A stretch of DNA of 64,000 nucleotides, taken from CAVUMR01 sp963742715 (GTDB lineage Bacteria > Actinomycetota > Actinomycetes > Mycobacteriales > Micromonosporaceae). The stretch spans positions 558,001-622,000 of the forward strand of contig CAVUMR010000001.1 of NCBI GenBank assembly GCA_963742715.1, in the 5' to 3' direction. Position 1 is the first letter of the stretch; each line of letters opens with the position of its first letter. The notes beneath the pieces were generated by a model. That model ran no database searches. It saw nothing but the letters and a program-made list of their open reading frames with translations, and was not told the DNA's origin. Made by a program: the position numbers and the translations under genes. This document shows positions 52,003 through 60,925 of this stretch, one piece after another.

Positions 52003-53135
52003 GCCGCGGCCCCGGCCGTCTCGGCGCGCTTGGCCGCCTGTTTGGCGGCGTACGCCGCGGCCGCCTCCCGGACCCAGGCGCCGTTGTTGTGCGCACCGGT
52101 CTTGTGCGCCATCCGCTGCCGGTTGCACGGCCCGTTGCCCTTGATGACCTGGAACAGCTCGTCGTAGTCGGGCTGGGTGTAGTCGTAGTGGCCGCGCTCG
52201 TCGTTCCAGCGCAGGTTGTCGTCCGGCAGCCGCAGCCCCAGCACCTCGGCCTGCTGCGCGGTCATGTCGACGAACTTCTGCCGCAGGTCGTCATTGCTGA
52301 ACCGCTTGATCTTCCAGGCCATCGACCGCTCGGAGTGGGTGGACTCCTGGTCCGGCGGGCCGAACATCGCCAGCGACGGGTACCACCAGCGGTTGATCGC
52401 GTCCTGCGCCATCGCCCGCTGCGCGTCGGTACCGCGGGACAGCGTGTACAGCACCTCGAAGCCCTGCCGCTGGTGGAAGGACTCCTCCTTGCAGATGCGG
52501 ATCATGGCGCGGGCATACGGCCCGTACGAGCAGCGGCACAGCGGTACCTGGTTCACGATCGCGGCGCCATCCACCAGCCAGCCGATCGCGCCCATGTCGG
52601 CCCAGGTCACGGTCGGGTAGTTGAAGATCGAGCTGTACTTCTGCTTGCCCCGGTGCAGCAGGTCGAGCAGGTGCGCCCGGTCCACGCCGAGGGTTTCCGC
52701 CGCGGCGTAGAGGTACAGCCCGTGCCCGGCCTCGTCCTGCACCTTGGCGAGCAGGATGGCCTTGCGCTTGAGCGACGGCGCCCGGGTGATCCAGTTGCCC
52801 TCGGGCTGCATGCCGATGATCTCGGAGTGCGCGTGCTGCGCGATCTGCCGGATCAGCCCGTTGCGGTAGTCGTCCGGCATCCAGTCCCGCGGCTCGATCT
52901 TCTGGTCCGCGGCGATGACCGCCTCGAAGTGTTCGCGCAGCTCATCGGCTGCCGCGGCCCGAGTGGCCGGGTCAGCCGACTCGAGCGCCGCCCGCCGGGC
53001 GGCCCGGTCCCGGCCGGCCGCGGTGCGCAGTTCCTGCTCGGCCGCCTCGACCTGATCGAGGAGGCTCTGCGCGCCCGGCTGCTCCGCCAGCTCAGCGGCT
53101 GAGTCGGCCGGCTCGCCGAAATCGTTGCCGTACAC
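51999..53135 (-). CDS. paaA: phenylacetyl-CoA 1,2-epoxidase catalytic subunit
   Basis: 378-residue di-iron oxygenase subunit that epoxidises the ring of phenylacetyl-CoA. Helix motifs with iron-ligand Glu/His are seen as KVQDEAGHGLYLY and ICKEESFHQRQGFEV; WMPDDYRNGLIRQIAQHAHS, then EIIGM is also typical. The N-terminus carries about 60 extra Ala/Glu-rich residues. GTG 53135 has GGAGG upstream. First gene of the operon, preceded by a clear promoter with flanking inverted repeat arms. Confidence 0.96.
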   Translation of the reverse strand: MYGNDFGEPADSAAELAEQPGAQSLLDQVEAAEQELRTAAGRDRAARRAALESADPATRAAAADELREHFEAVIAADQKIEPRDWMPDDYRNGLIRQIAQHAHSEIIGMQPEGNWITRAPSLKRKAILLAKVQDEAGHGLYLYAAAETLGVDRAHLLDLLHRGKQKYSSIFNYPTVTWADMGAIGWLVDGAAIVNQVPLCRCSYGPYARAMIRICKEESFHQRQGFEVLYTLSRGTDAQRAMAQDAINRWWYPSLAMFGPPDQESTHSERSMAWKIKRFSNDDLRQKFVDMTAQQAEVLGLRLPDDNLRWNDERGHYDYTQPDYDELFQVIKGNGPCNRQRMAHKTGAHNNGAWVREAAAAYAAKQAAKRAETAGAAA

Positions 53136-53168
53136 ACGCGCCTCCGCTGGTCGCCTACCTGCCGCCAG

Positions 53169-53209
53169 TGTTACAGCCAGACGTCACATCTGCAAGAAGG
53201 TGTAACACC
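53169..53209 (-). promoter_or_regulatory. paa operon promoter with flanking inverted repeat
   Basis: Minus strand TTGCAG (53191-53196), 16-base spacer, TAACAC (53169-53174). The 8-bp arms GTGTTACA (53169-53176) and TGTAACAC (53202-53209) form a perfect inverted repeat, one arm over the -10 and one upstream of the -35, as expected for a repressor that clamps the promoter. Confidence 0.55.
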
Positions 53210-53302
53210 AGCGAGCGGTGGCGGGGGCGGACCCAGGCGCGCCCGCCGGAACGCCAGCGCGCGGTGGCTGGGGCGGACCCAGCGGTGCGCCCGCCGGAAC
53301 GC
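53209..53302. repeat. 46/48-bp direct repeat between mqnA and paaA
   Basis: Two near-identical units (53209-53254 and 53255-53302) share CCAGCG, GGGGCGGACCCAG and GCGCCCGCCGGAACG-type segments, followed by the start of a third. They lie in the 183-base gap, upstream of the paaA promoter and just past the mqnA stop. Confidence 0.8.
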
Positions 53303-53318
53303 CAGTGCGGGCGGCCGC

Positions 53319-54170
53319 TCAGAGCTGCGCGAAGACCGGCCCGTCCGGCGGAAGCGCCGGTGCCGCGCCCGCCACGGCCGCCCGTCGGGCGAATTCCCGC
53401 AGCCCGGCCACCTGCCGCTCCCCCAGGGAGAAGTCGAGCACCCGGAAGTACCCCGCGAGAACCTCCGCACTGAACGGCTCCCAGCGCGCGGCGGCGGCCG
53501 CCACCTGATCGAGTTCGGCCAGACAGAGCTGGCGGGACCGCAGGAACGCCTCGTGTACGTCCTTGACCAGTCCCGGATGCGCTTCGGCGAAGCTCCGGCG
53601 TACCGCCCAGACCGCGAACACCATCGGCAGGCCGGTCCACTCCCGCCAGGCCGCGCCGAGATCGGTGACGGACAGGCCCCGGCGCTGCGCCTCGCCCAGC
53701 CCGGCGCGCAGCGCCTCGTCACCGATCAGTACCGCAGCCTCGGCCTCGAGCAGCATCGTGGTCAGCTCCGGCGGGCAGCGGAAGTACTCCGGCCGCACGT
53801 TGTACCGGTCGGCCAGCAGCATCCGGGCCAGCAGTACCCCGGTGCGGCTGGTCGAGCCGAGCGCCACCCGGCAGCCGTCCAGCTCGTCCAGTGGTCGGGT
53901 CGACACCAGGTTGACCGACAGCACCGGCCCGTCGCTGCCCACCGCGAGATCCGGCAACAGCAGCAGTTCGTCGGCGTGCCGGAGGTACTCGACCAGGCTG
54001 ATCGGTCCGATGTCCAGGTCGCCACCGACCAGCGCGTCGTTCAGCGCGTCCGGGGTGTCCTTCGTCAGCTCCACGTCGAGCAGCGCGCCGGAGCGCATCA
54101 GCCCCCAGTAGATGGGCAGGCAGTTCAGGAACTGGATGTGCCCCACCCGGGGGCGCTGAGGAGCGCTCAC
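53319..54170 (-). CDS. mqnA: chorismate dehydratase of the futalosine pathway
   Basis: 283-residue periplasmic-binding-protein-fold enzyme that dehydrates chorismate to 3-enolpyruvyl-benzoate, the first committed step of the futalosine menaquinone route. RPRVGHIQFLNCLPIYWGL, VALGSTSRTGVLLARMLL, AAVLIGDEALRA and WREWTGLPMVFAVWA are clear MqnA signatures. GTG 54170 aligns with known N-termini; the frame remains open to 54233. A TACGGT box 8 bases upstream and the lack of a ribosome site suggest leaderless initiation. Confidence 0.93.
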   Translation of the reverse strand: MSAPQRPRVGHIQFLNCLPIYWGLMRSGALLDVELTKDTPDALNDALVGGDLDIGPISLVEYLRHADELLLLPDLAVGSDGPVLSVNLVSTRPLDELDGCRVALGSTSRTGVLLARMLLADRYNVRPEYFRCPPELTTMLLEAEAAVLIGDEALRAGLGEAQRRGLSVTDLGAAWREWTGLPMVFAVWAVRRSFAEAHPGLVKDVHEAFLRSRQLCLAELDQVAAAAARWEPFSAEVLAGYFRVLDFSLGERQVAGLREFARRAAVAGAAPALPPDGPVFAQL

Positions 54171-54313
54171 GTCGGTCAACCGTACGCGCGCCGGCAGCAT
54201 CAACCCCGCGCGGCGGTGGCGCCGACCGCGCACCGAGGGCCGGGCCGGGCCCGTTTCGTACTTGGCACGAAGTTTCAGATGGACCTAGTGCTTTGTAGGA
54301 ATTGTCCATTACC

Positions 54314-54344
54314 TTGACATTGCCCCTCACCGCGCCCCTATCCC
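54314..54344 (+). promoter_or_regulatory. possible promoter of the M15 peptidase gene
   Basis: TTGACA (54314-54319) is a consensus -35; a TATCCC at 54339-54344 is the nearest -10-like box, 19 bases on, which is long. The rest of the 195-base gap is AT-richer than average around 54270-54320 and holds nothing else recognisable. Confidence 0.35.
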
Positions 54345-54365
54345 GGTTCCTGGAGGCGATGTCCG

Positions 54366-55136
54366 ATGTCCCACGAGACCGCCAGACCGATCAGCAGACG
54401 CACCCTGCTCAAGGGAGCCGCCGCCACCGCGTTCGCCATCGGCGCGACCGGCCTCATCGACCAGCTCTTCGCCGCGCCGGCCGCCGCGTACGGCTGGACC
54501 CGCACGCTGCAGCAGGGCATGACCGGCAACGACGTACGGGAGTTGCAGATCCGGGTGGCCGGCTGGGCGGCGTCGAGCGCCAGCCAGACCTTCGTCGCGG
54601 TGGACGGCGACTTCGGCCCCGGTACCGCCGCCGCGGTCAAGCGCTTCCAGACCGCGTACGGCCAGACCGCTGACGGGGTCGTCGGCTCGGCCATGCAGGC
54701 AACCCTCAACAGCCTGGAGTCCTCCGACGGCTCCACCGCACACTTCGAGTTCAGCGAGTTCACCTCGCACGACGGTTCCGGCTTCGGCGGCGGGAAGGTC
54801 GGCACCAGCACGGTCAAGGAGAACATCAGGCGCCTGATGTACAAGCTGGAGGCGGTCCGGAAGAAGGCCGGCAACTCGCCGATCACGATCAACTCCGGCT
54901 TCCGCAGCGTGGCGTACAACTCCTCGATCGGCGGCGCGTCGAACAGCATGCACGTGTACGGCACCGCCGCGGACATCGTGGTGAGCGGCCACACGACCCT
55001 GCAGGTGTACCGGATCGCGGAGACCTGTGGCTTCTCCGGGCTCGAGGCGTACACGCACTCCTGGCAGCACTGCGACAGCCGGATGGAGTATCCGTACGGC
55101 TCCCAGTTCTGGTGGTGGGAGAGCGGCGTCCAGTAG
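54366..55136 (+). CDS. Tat-exported M15-family D-Ala-D-Ala carboxypeptidase with PG-binding domain
   Basis: 256-residue exported cell-wall peptidase. A twin-arginine signal (ISRRTLLKGAAATAFAIGAT, cleavage probably after APAAA near residue 40) is followed by a peptidoglycan-binding domain (GMTGNDVRELQIRVAGW, DGDFGPGTAAAVKRFQ; residues about 50-115) and a zinc M15 domain. The zinc motif is SNSMHVYGTAADIV (S-x-H-x6-D type) with a third ligand His in AYTHSWQHCD. It should trim D-Ala-D-Ala stem peptides. The ATG at 54366 is 9 bases after GGAGG; an ATG at 54359 is out of frame. Confidence 0.92.
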   Translation: MSHETARPISRRTLLKGAAATAFAIGATGLIDQLFAAPAAAYGWTRTLQQGMTGNDVRELQIRVAGWAASSASQTFVAVDGDFGPGTAAAVKRFQTAYGQTADGVVGSAMQATLNSLESSDGSTAHFEFSEFTSHDGSGFGGGKVGTSTVKENIRRLMYKLEAVRKKAGNSPITINSGFRSVAYNSSIGGASNSMHVYGTAADIVVSGHTTLQVYRIAETCGFSGLEAYTHSWQHCDSRMEYPYGSQFWWWESGVQ

Positions 55137-55152
55137 GCGTTTCCGCTCGTCA

Positions 55153-55186
55153 CGGCCGGGTCCACCGATCGGTGGACCCGGCCGTT
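55153..55186. terminator. perfect 34-bp palindromic terminator after the M15 gene
   Basis: The two 17-base arms are exact complements with no spacer, starting ACGGCCGGGTCCACC and followed by TTGCC. It lies 17 bases after the peptidase stop. Confidence 0.85.
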
Positions 55187-55285
55187 TGCCGTCTCGCGGC
55201 CACTGGGCGGCCGACTTACCGAGGGTGGGCGGCGAGCAGCGGCTGGAGTCGCGGCCGCGGGCCGCCGCGTCTCGCGCGTCACAGT

Positions 55286-55314
55286 TTCTTGGTGACTACA
55301 CGCGTGTGTAGTAA
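55286..55314 (+). promoter_or_regulatory. TetR operator and promoter
   Basis: ACTACACGCGTGTGTAGT (55295-55312) has perfect 7-bp inverted arms around GCGT and lies between a TTCTTG -35-like box (55286-55291) and TAGTAA (55309-55314). A further GTGTGAGTAG half-site follows at 55323. This placement fits autorepression by the TetR gene starting at 55362. Confidence 0.55.
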
Positions 55315-55361
55315 CTTGCTCGTGTGAGTAGTTTTCAGCGTAGACGTATAGGGACCGACTG

Positions 55362-56042
55362 ATGGCGCTCGACCCGACCGCCGACCGGGCGCCCGAGGAT
55401 CTGACCGCCCGGGCCCGGATCAGGGACGCGGCGCTTGTGCTGTTCGCCGAACGCGGCATCGACGGGGCCTCGATCCGGGACATCGCGACAGCCGCCGGCG
55501 TCTCGTCCGGGCTGGTCCGGCACCACTTCGGCTCCAAGGAAGCGCTCCGCGACGCGTGCGACTCGTACGCGATGGATCGGATGAACCGCCTCCGGGACCA
55601 GATGTTCGACGGCGACCGGCTGGGCGAGCAGGTCTTCAGCGCGTCGGTCAGCCCGGCCGTGCGGCTGCTCCGCGACTACCTGGTGCGGTCGATGCTGGAC
55701 GGTTCCGAGGCGGCCGGCGCCATGTTCGACCACAGCGTCCAGATCGCCGAGGAGTTCCTCTCCTCCAACAAGATCCGCTCCACCGACCTGCGCTCCCACG
55801 CCGCGGTGCTCGTCGCCATGGAGATGGGCGTGTTCCTCATGCGGGACCAGGTGTCCCGCGCGCTCGGCGTGGACATCGACACGCCGGAAGGCACCATCGC
55901 GCTGAACCACGGCTTCATCGACGTGTTCAGCCAGCCAATGCTCACCGCCGACCAGGCCGACCAGATCCACGCGGCGCTGGAGCGGGCCCGGGCACACCAA
56001 TCCGACGGCGGCCCACGCGACGCCGCGGGCACAGAGGAGTAG
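55362..56042 (+). CDS. TetR family repressor of the adjacent ABC exporter
   Basis: 226-residue regulator. The N-terminal helix-turn-helix is IRDAALVLFAERGIDGASIR and the following DIATAAGVSSGLVRHHFGSK; residues 80-200 form the ligand-binding helical domain, with a methionine-rich face (VAMEMGVFLMRDQV). It begins an operon with the ABC ATPase (6-base gap) and permease and probably represses it through the palindrome upstream until a toxic ligand binds. AGGGA precedes ATG 55362. Confidence 0.93.
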   Translation: MALDPTADRAPEDLTARARIRDAALVLFAERGIDGASIRDIATAAGVSSGLVRHHFGSKEALRDACDSYAMDRMNRLRDQMFDGDRLGEQVFSASVSPAVRLLRDYLVRSMLDGSEAAGAMFDHSVQIAEEFLSSNKIRSTDLRSHAAVLVAMEMGVFLMRDQVSRALGVDIDTPEGTIALNHGFIDVFSQPMLTADQADQIHAALERARAHQSDGGPRDAAGTEE

Positions 56043-56048
56043 ACCGAC

Positions 56049-57026
56049 ATGACCGAGTTGACTGGCGGCGAGGCGATCCACATCGAGGGGCTCGTCAAGA
56101 CGTTCGGACCGACCCGCGCGCTGGACGGGCTGGACCTGGCCGTCCGTACCGGTGAGGTGCACGGATTCCTCGGCCCCAACGGGGCCGGCAAGACCACCAC
56201 GATCAGGATCCTGCTGGGCCTCAGCCGGGCGGACGAGGGGGCCGCCCGGCTGCTCGACGGCGATCCGTGGACCGACGCGACCGAGCTGCACCGCCGGCTG
56301 GCGTACGTGCCGGGTGACGTGACCCTGTGGCCGAACCTGTCCGGCGGTGAGGTGATCGACCTGCTCGGCCGGATGCGCGGTGGCCTGGACCGCAAGCGCC
56401 GTGACGACCTGCTGGAGCGGTTCGACCTCGACCCGCGCAAGAAGGGCCGGGCCTACTCCAAGGGCAACCGGCAGAAGGTGGCACTGGTCGCCGCGCTGGC
56501 GTCCGACGTGGAGCTGCTGCTGCTCGACGAGCCGACCTCGGGACTCGATCCGCTGATGGAGGAGGTGTTCCGCGAGGTCATCCGGGAGGAACAGCGCCGG
56601 GGCGACCGGACCGTACTGCTGTCCAGCCACATCCTGTCCGAGGTCGAGGCGCTGTGTGACCGGATCACGATCATCCGGGACGGTCGATCGGTGGAGACCG
56701 GCACCCTGTCCGACCTGCGGCACCTGACCCGTACCTCCATCCAGGCCGAGCTCGCCGGCTCGCCGAACGGGTTGGCCGGTCTCGCCGGCGTACACAACCT
56801 GCGTACCGAGAACGGGCGGGTGCGCTTCGACGTCGACAATGACGCGCTCGACGGGGCGCTGCGCCAGCTCACCGCGGTGGGCGTACGCAGCCTGGTGTGC
56901 CAGCCGCCCACCCTGGAGGAGCTGTTCCTGCGGCACTACGACCGGAACGCGGCCGGCTCGGACCGGAACGCGGCCGGCTCGGACCGGAACGCGGCCGGCT
57001 CGGACCGTACGGCGGTGTCCCGATGA
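56049..57026 (+). CDS. ABC transporter ATP-binding protein with repeat tail
   Basis: 325-residue ATPase of an antibiotic-export-type ABC system. Walker A GPNGAGKTTT (residues about 40-49), Q/P-loop, signature YSKGNRQKVAL (a divergent form of LSGGQ common in this exporter class), Walker B LLLLDEPTSGLD and switch His in SSHILSEV. The C-terminal domain ends in three DRNAAGS repeats then DRTAVSR. Overlaps the permease start as ATGA. ATG 56049 follows GAGGAGTAGACC. Confidence 0.94.
   Translation: MTELTGGEAIHIEGLVKTFGPTRALDGLDLAVRTGEVHGFLGPNGAGKTTTIRILLGLSRADEGAARLLDGDPWTDATELHRRLAYVPGDVTLWPNLSGGEVIDLLGRMRGGLDRKRRDDLLERFDLDPRKKGRAYSKGNRQKVALVAALASDVELLLLDEPTSGLDPLMEEVFREVIREEQRRGDRTVLLSSHILSEVEALCDRITIIRDGRSVETGTLSDLRHLTRTSIQAELAGSPNGLAGLAGVHNLRTENGRVRFDVDNDALDGALRQLTAVGVRSLVCQPPTLEELFLRHYDRNAAGSDRNAAGSDRNAAGSDRTAVSR
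56940..57002 (+). repeat. 21-bp tandem repeat, 3 copies, at the ABC ATPase 3' end
   Basis: Three identical units encoding DRNAAGS, followed by a diverged fourth start (GACCGT). They lie immediately before the overlap with the permease gene. Confidence 0.9.
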
Positions 57027-58630
57027 CCGCGCTGACCGGCACCGGCAAGCTGGTACGACTGATCCTGCGGCGGGACCGCGTGCTGCTGCCGCTGTGGGTG
57101 CTGTTCATCGCCGCCGTACCCGCGTCGTACGTCGCCTCCATCGACGGGCTGTTCCCGACCGCGGCGGGACGCCAGGAGTACGCCGAGGCCGGCGCGAACA
57201 ACGCCGGCTTCGTGGCCCTGTACGGCCGGCTGGTCGGCTCGAGTCTCGGCGAGTTGGTGTCCTGGCGCGCGGGTTTCATTCCGGTGCTGATCGGCCTGTT
57301 CAGCGTGCTCACGGTCATCCGGCACACCCGTACCGAGGAGGAGGCCGGCCGCCGCGAGCTGCTCGGGGCGACCGTGCTGGGCCGGCACGCCGGCCTGGCC
57401 GCGGCGGTACTCACCACGTTCGGCGCCAACCTTGTCCTGGGCGTACTGCTGGCGCTGAACATGATCGGTCAGGACCTGCCGGCCGCCGGATCATGGGCGT
57501 TCGGCATGGAGTTCGCCCTCATCGGCTGGGTGTTCACCGCGATCGGAGCCGTGACCGCGCAGCTGACCAGCAGCTCCCGCAGCGCCCGGGGGATCGCGAT
57601 AGTGATCCTCGGCGCGACGTTCGTACTGCGGCTGGTCGGCGACATCAGCGCCATGACCGACGGCCCGATGTCCTGGCTGACCTGGCTGTCGCCGATCGGT
57701 TGGGTACAGCGGATGCGGCCGTACGGCGGCAACGAGTGGTGGCCGGCCGCCCCCGCCTTCGCGCTCACCGCGGCCTTCGCGATCCTCGCCGTGGTGCTGT
57801 CGTCCCGGCGTGACGTGGGTGCCGGCCTGCTGCCGGACCGGCTGGGCCCGGCCACCGCCGCACCCGGCCTGCGTTCGCCGTTGGCGCTGGCCTGGCGACT
57901 GCACCGGGGCCTGCTGCTGGCCTGGATGGGCGGCTTCGCGGCCCTCGGCGTGGTACTCGGCGGCATCGCCGGAGGCATCGGTGACCTGGTACGCGACAAC
58001 CGCCAGCTCGAGGACGTGTTCGCCCGCCTCGGCGGTCAGTCCGGTCTCATCGACAGCTACCTCGCCGGCATGATGGGCATCCTGGGGCTGGTCGCGGCCG
58101 GGTACGGCATCCAGGCCACGCTCCGGCTGCGGGACGAGGAGACGAGCGGGCGGGCCGAACCGGTGCTCGCCTCCGCGTCCAGCCGGCTGCGCTGGGCCGG
58201 CAGCCACCTGGCCTTCTCGATCCTGGGGCCGGCCGCCGCGCTGGCCACCGCCGGGCTGACCGGCGGGTTGGCGCACGGGCTGAACACCGGCCACCTCGGG
58301 CGGGAGCTGCCCCGGATCGTGATCGGGGCGTTGGCGCAGTTGCCCGCGGTCTGGGTGCTGGTCGCGCTCACCGTCGCGCTGTTTGGACTGCTGCCGCGGG
58401 TCGCCGCGGTGAGCTGGGGAGCGCTGGCGATCAGCCTGCTGGTCACCATGGTCGGCGGGGCGCTGGAGCTCAACCAGCGGGTCCTGGACATCTCCCCGTT
58501 CACGCACATCCCGCACCTGCCCGGCGGTGTCGCGACGGCAACCCCGTTCGTGACGCTCGCGGTGGTGGCGGTCGCTCTCGGCGCGGCCGGACTGGCCGGG
58601 TTCCGCCGGCGCGACGTACCGGTCACCTGA
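57023..58630 (+). CDS. ABC exporter permease (polyketide antibiotic exporter type)
   Basis: 535-residue integral membrane permease with about 12 hydrophobic helices in two halves (residues 1-270 and 290-535), the form often called exporter of polyketide antibiotics. VIRHTRTEEEAGRRELLGAT and its second-half counterpart LRLRDEETSGRAEPVLASAS are the family's internal repeat. ATG 57023 overlaps the ATPase stop. Substrate unknown; the TetR gene at the head of the operon suggests a drug or self-made metabolite. Confidence 0.92.
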   Translation: MTALTGTGKLVRLILRRDRVLLPLWVLFIAAVPASYVASIDGLFPTAAGRQEYAEAGANNAGFVALYGRLVGSSLGELVSWRAGFIPVLIGLFSVLTVIRHTRTEEEAGRRELLGATVLGRHAGLAAAVLTTFGANLVLGVLLALNMIGQDLPAAGSWAFGMEFALIGWVFTAIGAVTAQLTSSSRSARGIAIVILGATFVLRLVGDISAMTDGPMSWLTWLSPIGWVQRMRPYGGNEWWPAAPAFALTAAFAILAVVLSSRRDVGAGLLPDRLGPATAAPGLRSPLALAWRLHRGLLLAWMGGFAALGVVLGGIAGGIGDLVRDNRQLEDVFARLGGQSGLIDSYLAGMMGILGLVAAGYGIQATLRLRDEETSGRAEPVLASASSRLRWAGSHLAFSILGPAAALATAGLTGGLAHGLNTGHLGRELPRIVIGALAQLPAVWVLVALTVALFGLLPRVAAVSWGALAISLLVTMVGGALELNQRVLDISPFTHIPHLPGGVATATPFVTLAVVAVALGAAGLAGFRRRDVPVT

Positions 58631-58865
58631 GCGGTAATTGCGTGGCTGGCGGCGCGTACCAGCGGTAAAGTTCTCCGCTTGTGCGCGCCGCCCGCGCGCA
58701 TCCCGTCGAAGCCGGGCACCGCCGACACCGCCGACGTACCGGACAGGGCAATCCGTACGTCCCGCGCCGAGCTGACTCTCGAAGGCAGACCGGATACGCA
58801 GGCGGAGCGCCGGGCGGCCTAGGGCAGTGGGATCAGACTCACCTCGCCGCCGGGAGACCGACCGG

Positions 58866-60908
58866 ATGACCGTGCCTGACCACCCAGCCACCACCCCAGC
58901 TGACACGCTCGAAGGCCAGCTCGCGGCCGAACGGGCGCACCTGACCGAGTCCCGCGCCGCGCTCGCCCGGATGCGGGAGCGGGCCGCCGAGATCAGCGAC
59001 GTCGCCGGCAACGCCTGGTCGTCCGAGGCGCTCGGCAAGCTGCGTACCCGCCGGCTCAAGGAGCTGGCCGACGACCCGAACACCCCGCTGTTCTTCGGCC
59101 GGCTCGATCACGTGGACGGCCAGTACACCGGGGAAAGGTTCCATATCGGACGGCGGCACGTCGCCGACGACACCGGCGAGCCGATGGTCATCGACTGGCG
59201 GGCGCCGGTGTCGACCTCGTTCTACCGGGCCAGCGTCGCCGACCCGCGCGGAGTGGGGCTGCGGCGCCGGTTCGGCTACTCCGGCGGCGACCTGACCAGC
59301 TTCGAGGACGAGCACCTGCTCGCCGGCGAGGAGCTGGGTACGACCAGCCGGATCCTGACCGAGGAGATCGAACGGCCGCGGGTCGGGCCGATGCGCGACA
59401 TCGTCGCCACCATCCAGCCGGAACAGGACGAGCTGGTCCGCGCCGACCTGGACTCCTCGCTGTGCGTACAGGGCGCACCGGGTACCGGCAAGACCGCGGT
59501 CGGACTGCACCGCGCCGCGTACCTGCTGTACACGCACCGGGAGCGGCTCAAGCGCGCCGGCGTACTGGTGATCGGACCGAACCGCGCGTTCCTGTCGTAC
59601 ATCGCCGCCGTACTCCCCGCGCTGGGCGAGGTCGAGGTGGACCAGCTGACGATGGACGAGCTGGTCGCACACGTACCGGTACGGGCGACCGACCCGATCG
59701 AGGCCGCACGGGTCAAGCACGACGCCCGGATGGCGGAGGTACTCGCGCGGGCACTCGAGGCGCACATCCGCAAGCCGGAGGAGTCGCTGATGGTGCCGGA
59801 CGGCGGGTGGCGCTGGCGGCTGTCCGCCGAGGCGCTGCGCCGGATGGTCGACGACGTACGCCGGGAAGGTCTGCCCTACGGTTCGGGCCGCGACCGGGTA
59901 CGCGCGCGGGTGGTGGCCGCCCTGCAACGGCAGTGCGAGGCGCGCGGCGACTCCCCCGGCGAGCCGTGGCTGCGCCGGATCGGCCGGAGCAGGCCGGTCA
60001 AGGAGTTCCTCGACCAGTGCTGGCCGGCGGTCGAACCGGCCGGGCTGGTCGCGCACCTGTTCTCCGACCGCGCGGCGCTGGCCGCCGCGGCCGACGGTCT
60101 GCTCGACGAGTCGGAACAGGACGCGATCGACTGGACCGCGAACGGCGGCCGGCCTCGCGGCGCGAAGGCGACCCGCTGGACCGAGGCCGACCGGGTGCTG
60201 ATCGACGAGGCGGCCGGGCTGATCGAGCGGGTCGGCTCGTACGGCCACGTGGTCGTGGACGAGGCGCAGGACCTGAGCCCGATGCAGTGCCGGGCGGTGG
60301 CCCGGCGCAACCTGCACGGTTCGCTGACCGTGCTGGGCGACCTGGCGCAGGGCACCGCCGCGTGGGCTACCCGGCACTGGCCCGCGACGCTCGCCCACCT
60401 CGGCAAACCGGACACTCCGGTGGTGGCGCTGACCACCGGCTTCCGGGTACCGGACACGGTGTTGCGGCTGGCCAACCGGCTGTTGCCGTCGCTGGACGTG
60501 GACGTGCCGGCGGCCACCTCGCTGCGCCACGACGGCTCGCTGGAGGTACGCCGGGTGCGTTCGGTGGCGCCGGCGCTGGTCGACGCGGTCCGCGAGGCGC
60601 TCACCACCGAGGGGTCGGTCGCGGTCATCGCGCCGGACGCTTCGATCGCCACACTGGGCAAGGCGTTGACCGCCGCCGGGCTGTCCAGCGCCGACCCGGA
60701 CGATGTCGAGTCGACCGAGCGGGTACGGCTGGTGCCGGCGACCCTGGCGAAGGGCCTCGAGTTCGACCACGTGATCGTGGTGGAACCCGCCGAGATCGTG
60801 GCCGCCGAGCCGCGCGGGCTGCACCGGCTGTACGTGGTGCTCACCCGCGCCGTGTCCCGCCTGGTCGTACTGCACTCCGACGACCTGCCGCCCGCGCTCG
60901 CGGCATGA
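58866..60908 (+). CDS. helD: HelD-like RNA polymerase recycling ATPase / UvrD-family helicase
   Basis: 680-residue superfamily 1 ATPase of the actinobacterial HelD class, which dislodges RNA polymerase from DNA and in some species (HelR) protects it from rifampicin. An N-terminal coiled coil (about residues 10-60, ERAHLTESRAALARMRERAA) enters the secondary channel. Then FFGRLDHVDGQYTGERFHIG, Walker A GAPGTGKTAVGLHRAAYLLY (about 203), Walker B VVVDEAQDLSPMQ (about 462) and motifs GDLAQGT and VLTRAVSRLVVL. ATG 58866 is chosen (GGGAG upstream); GTG 58827 is an alternative. No rifamycin-associated element was seen in the 235-base gap before it. Confidence 0.9.
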   Translation: MTVPDHPATTPADTLEGQLAAERAHLTESRAALARMRERAAEISDVAGNAWSSEALGKLRTRRLKELADDPNTPLFFGRLDHVDGQYTGERFHIGRRHVADDTGEPMVIDWRAPVSTSFYRASVADPRGVGLRRRFGYSGGDLTSFEDEHLLAGEELGTTSRILTEEIERPRVGPMRDIVATIQPEQDELVRADLDSSLCVQGAPGTGKTAVGLHRAAYLLYTHRERLKRAGVLVIGPNRAFLSYIAAVLPALGEVEVDQLTMDELVAHVPVRATDPIEAARVKHDARMAEVLARALEAHIRKPEESLMVPDGGWRWRLSAEALRRMVDDVRREGLPYGSGRDRVRARVVAALQRQCEARGDSPGEPWLRRIGRSRPVKEFLDQCWPAVEPAGLVAHLFSDRAALAAAADGLLDESEQDAIDWTANGGRPRGAKATRWTEADRVLIDEAAGLIERVGSYGHVVVDEAQDLSPMQCRAVARRNLHGSLTVLGDLAQGTAAWATRHWPATLAHLGKPDTPVVALTTGFRVPDTVLRLANRLLPSLDVDVPAATSLRHDGSLEVRRVRSVAPALVDAVREALTTEGSVAVIAPDASIATLGKALTAAGLSSADPDDVESTERVRLVPATLAKGLEFDHVIVVEPAEIVAAEPRGLHRLYVVLTRAVSRLVVLHSDDLPPALAA

Positions 60909-60925
60909 CCTCCCGGGAGGGATCG

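Noticed and set aside
58631..58865. Rifamycin-associated element upstream of helD
   Set aside because: No dyad like the known element (GGGGCTTGC and its complement) could be found in the gap.
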